From: Aplectana chamaeleonis | Taxonomy: Eukaryota > Nematoda > Chromadorea > Rhabditida > Cosmocercidae | NCBI GenBank assembly: GCA_029168955.1 | Contig: JAPDOI010000181.1 | Span: 703,501 to 767,500 of the forward strand | Direction: 5' to 3' | DNA: 64,000 nt | In this document: in pieces, positions 25,101 to 37,100 of the stretch | How positions within the stretch are numbered: position 1 is the stretch's first letter | Layout: each line of letters begins with the position of its first letter | Made by a program: the position numbers and the translations under genes | The notes under the pieces: model-generated | Told to the model about the DNA's origin: nothing | Database searches by the model: none | The model's input: the letters and a program-made list of their open reading frames with translations, nothing else

Positions 25101-28100
25101 CACATTTGGTATGACCAGATCTTCTCATGAGGATAGCACAGCAACCGTTTTTATCGCGAACCCTGCCCTTAACCATGGAAGTTGTTTTCCATGCTACTAC
25201 ATAGTTCATTCATCAATAATAATGTTTCTAACGTCTTACCACTCCTTGATATCCTTCAGCATTTCGCCGCCGTAGTGTGGTTTGTAAGTCTTTTGATCTA
25301 CGCATGTGTCTACAATCTGAAATTTCAGCAAGGTGACTTTTAGGTCGTTGTACAGTACACACATCGCTGTGCAGCCTCATACGGTATTGGAACAGAAAGC
25401 CCTCTGTGGATTCTAAATATGTTTAAAGGCAGCAGACACGCTCAAGAAAGGTATCGATTTTATGTCCTAATTCGAAGGTTTGAAGCTAGTAGTAGGTGAA
25501 ACTAACGAAAAACGAATGAAAACTGCATGCAAATACAGGAATAATGGCTGGTTTTTTATAGGGTGAAATAGGAGTTATTCCCGAGCGGTTGAAATAGCTA
25601 ATATTAACGATAAAACAGTTGGGATAGCGAATCCGATAATTTTTTACAGCCTATACTAGAACGCTCACCTAGTTGGAATCTTCAAAAACCGGCCAAAGTG
25701 AGCGTATTCGTATTTTGAGGGGGCGGAGTTGAAAGCTCATGGGCGTGGCTGACGAAAATTTTCGACTCGATTGTAGTAGTTTTCACTCGATTTTGACGCT
25801 TCCATCGGCGTGAGCGTTCTACTAGGGGCCATACGACCCAAGGAGCTTAGTTATCTCAACAACTATTTCGAGCGTATCTGCTGCCTTTAAATGTATCCGT
25901 CAACTTCTAGCTGGGTTTCACAGTTAGCAGATTGTCGAAAACGCTGGTAAGCGTGGGGGTGGTTGATGAAGAGACGACAACCTTTACCATATTTCGGTCA
26001 CTGAGTGCAAAGACTACTTGCAAGAGTATGTTTGACAGATAGACGTATCAATTCGAACCCTAAAAGGAGCGCTTTGAAGGCATCGTCCACGAAAAAATCA
26101 TTGTTAGTTTTCTGGGAAAATGTGACCTTCTGGCACAGACCTAAAGTTCGTGGAGCTTCACGAGTCAGTTCTGCCTACCAAACCAGAAAAAGACTTTCGA
26201 AAATTGGCGCCCTCCGGATTCAAACGGCGGAGGAGACCAAATGACGTGGGCGCTCGTCCTGGGGTGCGTTCCAAGAACATTCCCACGGCAAAACGCGTCC
26301 ATGGAAACGTAGTCACGGCCACGTTGGAGCAAATTTTATTTATAATTCGCATCCATGGAAAGAAAATTTGTCCATGGTGAGGTTGCTTTTCCTCCCACAG
26401 CGTCGTGGCAAGGTTCTTGGAACGCAGCCCTGAATGTTGCGATCTCAGGCCGTTGAGGGTAGTACGTCAGGGTTGCATTCCGGCACAAAGGGATTAGCAG
26501 CACCCCTTGCTGTAGCTACTTCTAACAGTAGGGGCTCCTGCCAGCTAGAAGGAGCTCCTGCAGCTTGTGCTGAGATACAACCCCTTTGTTTATCATGGCA
26601 GGTGTGAGATCGGCAGGAGGGGTTGAACCCCAGAATGCGTAGGCAGCCCCTTCTCCTAGTGTCTGCTAACACTCTAATCCATTGGCAGGTCTGATACGAT
26701 TGAACATTGCAGCACCCTCTTGTTTGATAGCGGCGGGTATATAAGGCAGCCAGTCTCGCTGAGGCGGCAGTTGACCGTCTGAGGCCGGTCCAAGAAGGTG
26801 ACCTTGTATCGCTTTCCAGACGTTAATTTTGAGCACTGAGTGGGTCGTTCCCATAGCCCATCGCGAGGGTAGCCTCCTTGTTTTAGACCGTGGCAAAAAT
26901 GATGTCCTTGTAGCGGACCATGGTGAGGTTCTGCACCTTGCTTCTGGCCGTGACAATAATCATACCCAACACCGTCAAAGTGGGTACTAGTTCAAATTAT
27001 CTCTTCGTTTGCGGAACAGGCTGTCGATAGCGATGGGTTGAACACTAGCATACGTTGGCAGCATATGCTGACGTTAGCAGCAGCTCCTGCTAACAAATAG
27101 GGTATGTATTGAGTGTTTGTCCCAGAATTGAACCCCTATTGTGCCGACGCACTATACCCCAACTGTCCGAGATTAGCACTACGGTCAATGCGTCGATGAC
27201 ACGCAATAAACCCTCATCGCGCACTGGAAAACAAACCCCGACCACGCGAATCGGCGCAGTCGTGCCTCATCATTAAGAGCTCGCATATCTATAGTTTGGA
27301 GGATTTGGGGCGACTCTGCTGAATGAACTTTTAGCGCCTAGCGAGGCGACCACATTCATGCGAGAAAATTGAAACCAAAAACTATTGTGGACGGTGCATC
27401 TGAAAGAACTTCAAGACCTAGCTGAGAGTTGGTACGAACATACAAAGCTAATCCTTAACGAATTCGCAGCGATTCATCGCACCACCGTGGTATTCTGCTA
27501 ACATTCTGCTGAAAAGCCGTAAGAGAACCTCCTGTGGGCTACACGCTTTCCCTTACCGTTTTTGTGATCCTCTCCGTTAGTGACCACTTCTCGTCTTCCT
27601 TGACGTCGACTTTGTCCAACGCTTCTGCGATTTGTTCGAGGACGGCCAACTGAGCATTAGAGTGAGGCGACTCACTAGAAGGATTGCTATTGATGAACTG
27701 AAATCACATCTATCAGTTATAAATACTTCATCGATTTTTTAACATCTTAACGTCTCTAGGTCTATCTATAATCCATTTACAGCAGCTTTTCCGCCATTAC
27801 CGTTTCAGGGAACCCCGGTACCCTCGATTTCCGGCGAAGACTCGAATACCGTCTTCATCGTGAATACTGCCTCTGATGGCAAACTCCGGGCATAAATTTG
27901 GTTTCCGAGACTCCTAAATCGAACCCTAGTTTGTCACAAGGAACGAACAAAAACCTTAGGAAAAGCGGCGTCCAGTGAGCTGTTTCATTACACACGCATG
28001 CTCCAGTTCAAGTGTCGCCGTGTACAGAGAAGTGTCACCGTCGTCTGCGTTTTTAGCCACCGTCTATGCTTCCTACACGGCGCGCCGTGTAAATCACTTC

Positions 28101-31100
28101 ATGTTGACCGGCTTAGACGCAACAATAAATGCGTGGGACCCCAACAGGCTACGGCGCGAGGTGTGATACAACTCAACATTGGTCCGATCCCCCACCCAAG
28201 TCAAGCGCTTTGCTCAGCCCCTCCCCCCCCTGGGATAAATGATGGTGACGACCGGGGAGGGAGGTCCTCATTTCGTAATTTTTTTTATTTTATAGTGAAC
28301 GAATTTTCAATTCAAGACTACATCAAGACCTAATAATGCAATAAATAGATGTTTCCACGAAAGCAGACAAAAACAACTCTCCTACGACAATGGCACCAAA
28401 TGTTTGTTCAATGGCTGAACGTTCATTAGTGCCCTGAGGGCACATAGGTGCGGTTTCGGGAATGAAAACCACATTAAGTAAATTAAGGTTCAGAAGTGAA
28501 AACGCACCCTAAATTTCATGGATACAGCTTCAATCCGAAAAGCGCTACCTATGGTAGGCGGAGCCTGTTTTCATGCCCAGAGGGCAAACAGGGGCGGTTT
28601 CAAGCATGAAAACCACATTTGGTAATTTAATTTCCGGAATTGAAAGCGCACCCAAAGTTTTGTGGACGCAGCTTTAAGCCGAGCAGCGCTACATAGGTTG
28701 GGGTCCATGAAAAAATAGCTGTGAAATATTTACGAGTATCTAACGAAATTAGAATTAGGGATGTGTATACAAGTCTGTTGGTACCTGCTCGTTGGTGCCC
28801 CTGCTTCTACTAATCCAGCAGACCTTTGAGTGTACAAAGGGAACGTTCGAGCGATATAGCGTGCAAAACTATACCGCGAAAGTATTCCATACATTGCATA
28901 AAGGTGTCGCCGTCCGGCACACTAAGGCCTCTGGTCCATAACACCTTAGGATCCGTATCTAAGGAGTTCATGGAGTCTTTGGCCACAAGCCACAGTTTCA
29001 CCACCCTGAACTGTCGATCGCTGTCGAGTGATATCCAACAATCTGCGCTGTCCAATCTTCTGAGCTACTTCCATGCACCGTTTGCTGCTTTGCAGGGAAC
29101 TCGCCTTAAAGATAGACCCGTCATCAACGTCAGAGAGTACGTCATCTACTGTGGTGACGCTGATGATAGGAGAGTGGGAGGCTGTGCGATAGCTGTAAGG
29201 AAGGACTACAATGGTATGATCGAGGGATTCGGCTCAACGTCGTGTAGGAATGCATTTGTGCGACTGCGGGATCACAGAGGATTCAATCTGTGGATAGTGA
29301 GTGCTCATGCGCCCACTGAAACCGCCGAGGACAATTCGAAGGATGCGTTTTATGAGGAACTCAATACGTTGCTGGCCAGGATACCTTGTCAAAATGCTGT
29401 TGTCGTGGGGATTGACGCAATCGCGAAGATGGGACTTGATCAGGAATCCGAAGTACTCTGTAAATGGTTCTACCCAGTGGAGCAAACATCGGACAATGGC
29501 TACCTCCTTGTCGACTTTTGTGAACGCAGTGGTCTGACTATTGCATCGACATTAAAGAGGAATCATCGCTGCCATCAGCTTGCGTGGCAGGGACCAACTA
29601 AGCTATCTCCAGAAGAGCAGCGGAAGCGGAAGATGACAACTTTGAAACTACAACTCGACTATGTTCTGACGAGGAATATTCCAGTTTCGGCCTGCGGATG
29701 TGATCCTAACATCACCAGGACGCTCCCTTGTCGGCCTGGAGTACGCCGACGACATCGTGTTATTACCTGAAAAAAACGCAAAACTTTAAAGGATTGTGAA
29801 CCTTGTTTCGAAGTATGCCGCAGCCTATGAACTTCGTCTTCGTCCCGACAAATGCACGCAGATGTGGGTCTCTCAGAGGCCTTCAACGGGAGTTTGTGTG
29901 GACGGACAACGTATCGGACTGGTGTACGATTTCTGTTATTTGGGCTGTTTGCTGAAGAACGATGGTAGTTATGCAGCGGATATTCGACAACGATGTGCAG
30001 AAGCTACGTCTGCATTTAATCCTCTAACCAAGTGTTTGTGGTCTACCACCATCGCGAAGGAAGTCAAGTTGCGCGTCTACCTATCCGCTATTCGCCCTAT
30101 CATGATGTACGGATCGGAGACGTGGGCAGCACCGAAGATGCAGATGGAAAGGTTGGATTGAACGGAGAGGAAGCTTTTTAGGCGTTTACTTGAATATTTC
30201 TGGCCGCGTGTATGCCATAGCGAAGACCTTTACAAGGAAATCGACGCAGTACATCATTGCTTGACACGAGGGAGGTGCCAGCATCTCCTAACGCCATCTC
30301 AAGCAGCAATGAAAAGTCGACTTCGACTGCTCGGGCATATACTAAGAAGAACGCCGGATCGTCTCCTACAACACGCTTTAAGAATGCTTCCAAATCCTGT
30401 CTGCACTCAGCATCGAAAGACAGTTCAGGCGCGATGTTTCGTTTTGCAGGAAATGGACTAGTGACAGCTGGATGGAATGTATTCAAATTGTGGCTGAAGA
30501 CCGTGGAAAATGGACACGGCTGACTAGAAGGACGGCACATCTCGGTGAAGATGCGGAATGACCGCGTCAGGCGAAAGCCGACCAATTAAGTCAAAAGTAA
30601 GTCAAAGAATTAGATAGTTTCGCGTTGCTACTACGTGTGGAATACCTAGTCACGGACCCATGTAATCAATTTCATTCTTTTAACCGGTTGAAAACGGTCT
30701 TTGAAAACCCATTTTCAGGTGTGATACAATCGATTGTATCACACCTAAAAATGGGTCTTCAAAGACCATTTTTAACCGGGTAAAAGAATGAAATTGAATA
30801 AATGGGTCCGTGACTAGGTTTCCCGCACGTTGTAGCAGCGCGAAACTTCCTAATTAAAAATTCGATGTATACTTGTAAATATTTCACAACAATCGATTTT
30901 TCCATGGAGCCCACACTATGTAGCGCTGTTCGGCTTGAAGCTGCGTTCATGAAAATTTGGGTGCGTTTTCACATCCGGATAGCCAAAAACTAGATGTGGT
31001 TTTGATGCCTGAAAGGGCACCTATGTGCCCTCAGGGCATGAAAACAGGCTCCGCCCACCCTATGTAGCGCTGTTCGGATACAAGCTGCATCCATGAAACC

Positions 31101-34100
31101 TTGGGAGCGTTTTCAAATCCGGAGAGCCAATTACTAAATGTGGTTTTGATGCCCGCAACCGCTCCTATGTGCCCTGAGGGCGTAAAAATCGAAAGACGAT
31201 TTCATTAAGGAAATTGTAAGAGATATCACGGTGAACAACGCTCTTTTGTGACAGTCAGCTGTCCATCGCTTTACAGCTTTGCGAAATTTTTATATTTAGC
31301 GGGATCGAACCTGTGAACTCTAAATCGCCTAAGAATGCATCTCAGATTACGAAATTCCAGAATATCTGTGTCATTTCGTTGATAGGATAGTCCGCTTGTA
31401 ATGACCTCGATGACATCGAATACTCAACACCGCTGCTGCTGACATATCCAGGAGCGCTCATTTTACCTTTCCAAGACTCCTCCTCCATGTTAGGCCCCCG
31501 TCATAGTCGGTGGATCTACTGAGTCCCACCGGGTCGATACGCATCGAATTCGTGGAAGACGGGTGCAAAAAAATCAACCCACTGAGTCCGACTGCGACCG
31601 TCTGAGGCCCACCGCGATCCCCCCGGTCGATACTGATATTTCTCATGCGTACAAGGGCGGGGCCAATGCACCGACTGAGTCCGACTGAGTCCCACTGAGT
31701 CCCACCGAAATCATGCGCACCCCAGCCGATCGATATAGGTGTTTTTCACGTGATTTGGGTGCATTTTTTTCGGCCGACTGCGACCTGCCGAGTCCCGCCG
31801 CATCTCGACTCTCGCCGTCTGCGCTCTGCCCCACGTACTGCTGGTACGGAAATCAGATTCAGACATGTTGAAGACAAGAAGAATCAGCCATCAAACACGT
31901 TCCGATTCACAGCTGAAGTGATAATCGTCACTATCAATTGCGTGTTTTGCAGAGGAGTTGGTTGGCGCTGGGGGCAACCGGACTCAGTGAACTCTGCAAG
32001 TTTTTCCACCCTGGACTCATTCGGACTCAGTCGGACTCAGCAGGTTTTTCGACGAAGTCTGACCGGGGCCTTAGAGTCATTAACGATGACCGTGCTGCCG
32101 TCGTCTATTGTCTTGCATGCTTTATCACCGGTGAATTGTAAGCTCTTCTTGTGTGTTCCTGCCTAATTTTTACATCCCCATTTCATATCTTGCCTCATTT
32201 GTATTTTCGCTAATGTTTCTTACTATTCAGTTTCTTTTTTGATCTTCTGTCTCATTTTGCTCTCTCAGTATAATCTCCAGTTTTGATTTGAACTCTTATT
32301 GTGATCTCATTTCGCCGTCATTTTTTATGCTAACGGTATGGTTCTCAACCCCACCCCCCCTCCGGCTTAAAGACACAGTCCAACCTCAAAATCGATTTTT
32401 TGTTTTCTTGCCTATCTTGGAGGAAATTTCACGCTGATCGCAACGGTGTCTCCAGAATAGCTCAGAAGTCACTACGAACGGAGTTACGGCTCCTCAAAGA
32501 TTTTGATTTTGAATGGCTAGAAGTTCTCGAACGAGTTGTCTCGAGCCTGTATTTTCTCGTTATTCGCAGCCATCGTTCTGTAACAGGCAACATTATAAAT
32601 CCAGGCCAAAAACAAGTCGAAGAACATAGGTTTTGATTAAAATCATTCGCGCGTCTCTTCCCTATTGAGGTCGGAACCTGGCGGTGGGCGTCACCCATTT
32701 TTTCTTTCAATGGGGCGTGGCCGACTTTTTCCTAGCTTTTTCTCGCCTATTTGAGCGAATTAAGAGTTCGCGTTTGGCAGGGTTGCTATAGACGGCGACC
32801 GGACCATAATATCAAAAATTACCTCTGAGGTTGGACTGAGTCTTTAAAGGCAGCATACACGCTCGCAAAAGTTGTTCAGATAACTACATTAGTGGGGTCG
32901 TTCCGGCCCTAGAAGAACCCTCACGAAGTTGGAAGAGTTGAAAGCGAGTTACAATGACCGCATTTGAGCCGTATTGGGTCACAAAATCATCTTTTCTCCG
33001 CCCATCGACACGGGCCCCGCCCCTCAATACAAATGTTCAAAGATCGATTACGGTCATTTTGGCTCATTTTTTACGCTTCTGACGTCGTAAGCTTTCCAGA
33101 AAGGGCCGTACAAGTACATTACCTTCGGTATCCCAACAAATGTGTAGCTAGCTCCGCTATTTCAGCCAATGCCGTACAACTCTTTCACTTCTGGGCCAAT
33201 ATAGAACGAACCGTTATATCTTCATTTCACTTGATTTTTTCCGGTTTTTTCGTTATCCCTGAATATTAATAGCTTCAGACCTTCGATTCATTCCATAAAA
33301 TTGATATCATTTTTGAGCGTGTATGCTGCCTTTAATAGAAGTCCATCTTGTTCCTTGGTTGACCGAAGGTCCGACCCTCCATCCCACTGGATGTCGATGG
33401 ATCCGACCCCCCTCTGTGATACATCACACCTCACGCCGAACCCTGAACCCCAAATCCAACCGAAAGGAGGAGGGTATGAATATAACACGGAATTCCAGCT
33501 TTACGTGAGCCTTGCCTTCTCATTTTGGGTCGAAACTCTGCTCCATTGGTGCTCCGCCGTATTCTAGTGATCCTCGATCCCTGAGGACCTGATCAGGTAT
33601 GGTATTGTTAGGTCCGTGGCTTGCCTCCTCAAGAAAAAACATTCAAATCTCACTCGCCGCTGGCGAGGACTGTCGCGTGCGCCGGTACGCTAATTGATTA
33701 AAGTCGAGAGAAGAGCGCAGCTGATAAGCTAGCCATACCGCCAGCCAACGGTGAGATTCGAATGTTTTTTTTTTCTTGAGAAAGTAAGCTACGGTTCTAA
33801 CAGCACATGACCTACTCTTCTCTTATTCATTAGGCTGGGAATTGAGAGGCGGAGTTTCTGCAGAGAGATCATCGCAACGGCGTTTGACCGTGTATTTTCT
33901 CGATTTCATCCTCTGCTTACGAGAGAAATTTATTTCCGTACATCGCGAGAGTCCGCGCGTACGCTGCGTCTCCTTCTCCCCACACATTCTCGTTGTCTAT
34001 ACCCTCGCTCTGCACAAGCGCCCGAGGGAACAGTGTAAATTTGGCTTGGAATCAGTAGATAGCAGGCTCTTTCAGGCGCCTAGGAGAACGGAACCGTCGA

Positions 34101-37100
34101 TACGTCTGCCGGATAAAGCTTCTTACCACCTCATACAAGCCTCAGTCAACGTCCTCAATATTGCTCTGATGCTGAGTTGTACGTGGCAGTTTTGATATAG
34201 TTAGGTTCTCGCCGTGTTGACCTGACCTAGTGACCTCCAATCTTAGTTTTTCTCGAGCACCACTCGTCCCTTTTCAAACTTCTTGACTGCATACAGCAAT
34301 CAATATGAGAAGTCTGTCATTGTGTTAAATTACCTCTGGGACGAGAAAGAAAAAGGTTGGGATATGGGGAACATATACTTGAGAAAAGAAAAACGATTGA
34401 GAAGAACACTTTACATATTGAGAGCCCTACATACGAAAGATGCAAACGTTTTGTTATTTCTTGAAAGACTCATTTTTCAGAGCGGTACAACTCAGAAAAA
34501 TGAAACATATTACATGTATGTTTACACAAGGCGCTGAGTTGATCGCAAAACGCTTGGCTCCGGGCGAGATTGAACCAGCATATTCCTTTTCCGAGGGAGC
34601 GCCTTATCGCACTGCACCACCGAAGCCCCAGCGCCGCTCTCACTCAACTGCTCGGTAAATCTTCACCGAAGCAATCATCCTTCCACCCGCATAACGGGAT
34701 GAAACAGGAATACCGTCAGAGACTATCTAATATTACATATTACATGTAGTTTAAAAGGCCTGCATTAATATACATGTAATATAAATTGGCCAATGTATAT
34801 TACTTGCAAATTATCTCAACCGGTGTATGTTGCATGTAATATATCGGTCCCTCGCTCGCAGGCTAAATGTCGATCGTAATATGTTTTTGGTGGTGAAAAC
34901 ATAATACTTGTAACATAAGCGACAATTACAATATACTTGTTGTCCATCTCCGACAATATTACATGTGGAATATCTCTACTCAAGTAAATTACATGTAGTA
35001 TAAGTGTAACATAATTCAAATATCCCCATCAACTGAGGGCCCATGCTGAACACCTTCTGCAAGCCTGCACAGCATACGGGCCGCCTCTTACCTTAGCGGT
35101 GAGCGCAGGCCCATTGGATTGACATTGGACCGGATGGTCACTCGCCCTGGCCGAGTCGTTGATTCCTCGCTTCTCATGATCCGTTTTAATCGTGGGAAGG
35201 ATCGGAGGGAACGAAATGCAACATTTCTAAGCAAGCTTAGGCCACCTGCTTCTTATATGAAGCTGTGGGATCCAACCTTGCAGTCATGAAGCAGCGAGCT
35301 TTAAGCTCCTGGGATGTCCAAGAGAGCTCAAAGCTTGCTGATTCGTACCTGAAGCAGTAGCCTGGAATTTGCGGCTCCAACCCTCTAAAAAATTGAAAAC
35401 ATGTTACATGTAATATAAAGTGTAAGACAGTAGTCATACACCAGCGGGACGCTGCGGAAACAGCAAGACAACTACCACTTATGTGCGTCCTAAGTATGGT
35501 AAGGAACGCCAGAAGGATGAGTTGTCTCAGGAAAACGCACAGGAAGCCCGCACCAAGCAGTTATACACGCCGCGGCATTGTCCTTGCGGGACCTACCCGT
35601 TCGGAATTTCGCCAATTTCCATCAGCTGATTATTTTTCAGATCTAAACTTGTTAAAATACCACCAAAGCGAAATAACGAGAACTGATATGGCAGCAGCAA
35701 TAGATTTCTAGTGACCTTCTGCTATAAACAAGTGTTAGAAGCGTGAAATATGGATAAAATGCAGTTGAAACGCCCGGGAATTTTAGGTCCGCAATATTGC
35801 GTCAAAGGCGTCTAAGACGCAACATTGCAGACGGATCCCTGATCCACGCGGGAAGCGGCGGCAATGTCATCGCGGAACATTTTCATTCCGCTGGTGTATA
35901 ACTACGGCCTAAGATACTTGGGGCATTCAAGTATATAACCTTTATATCGCATGTAGCCTACACTTATATTACACGTACCATACACTTATATGACACGTAA
36001 CATACACTTACTTGGCACGTAAGATACACTTATATTCCATGTAACTTGAGAAGAGCTGCAAGTTTAAGCTCGTTCTTTTAAGGGTTGGAACTGCAATTTC
36101 CAGGCTACTGCTTCAGGTACAAATCAGCAAGCTCTGAGCTCTCTTGGACATCCCAGGAGCTCAAGGCTAGCTGCTTCATAACTGAAGCAGCTAGCTTGGA
36201 TCCCACAGCTTCATACAAGAGGCAGTGGGCTTAAGCTTGTTTAAAAAATATTGCATGTCGCTGCCTCCAACACTCTCCACGATTAATACAGACAATGAGG
36301 AGCGAGAGATCAACGAGTCGGCCAGGGCGAGAGACCACCCGTTCGAATGTCAATCCAGGGGACCTGCGCTCAAAACCAAGGTATGAGGCGGACCGTGTGC
36401 TGTGCAGGTTTGCAGAAGGTGTTTAGCATGAGCTCTCAGTCGCTGGATATATTTGAATTGTGTAACACTTATACTACATGTAATTTATTTGAGTAGAGAT
36501 ATTCCTCATGTAATATTGTCGGAGATGGATTACAAGTATATTGTAATTGTCGCTTATGTTGCAAGTACTATGCTTTCACCATCAAAAACATATAACGGGC
36601 GAAGTTTGGCCTGCGAGCGAGAAACCGACATGTAACAAATTAGAAACAAACAATTAGCATGTAACATACATTGGCCAATTTACAATACATGTATATTAAT
36701 TCAGGCCATTTATATTGCACGTTATATGTTTTCATTTTTCTGAGTTAAAGAATCGTGATTCAACTTGCAGCTCTAATTAAGTTACATCGATATACAATAT
36801 TTTTGAAGCGAGCTTAAGTCCACTGCTTCATGTATGAAGCTGTGTGTTGCAAGCTTGCTGCTTCGGTCATGAAGCAGCGAGCTTTAAGCTTCTGCGATGT
36901 CCACGAGAGCTTAAAGCTTGCCGACTCGCACCTGAAGCAGTAGCCTGGAACTTGCAGCTCCAACCCTTAAAGCATCGAGCTTGAACTTGCAGCTCTAATT
37001 AAGTTACATGAAATATAAGTGTATGTTACATGTAATATAAGTGTAGGTTACATACGATATAAAGGTAATAATCTTGAATGTCTCAAGTATCTTACACTTT

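Larger units (their letters stand above)
28431..31181. mobile_element. Composite with inverted 144-bp tandem dimers flanking an RTE pseudogene
   Basis: Two tandem 144-bp units at 28431-28740 recur inverted at about 30872-31181. The outermost boundaries are the 11-bp palindrome GCCCTGAGGGC on both sides, and the same palindrome (with one change) separates the units. Between the arms lie an RTE-type pseudogene and a 230-bp palindrome. No clear target duplication is visible. Whether the arms belong to the LINE or to a foldback element that captured it is open. Confidence 0.7.

Noticed and set aside
31750..32166. A 138-codon plus frame, with a sister frame at 17073-17411.
   Set aside because: Both are internal to the two copies of a Harbinger-like MITE and diverge without coding constraint.
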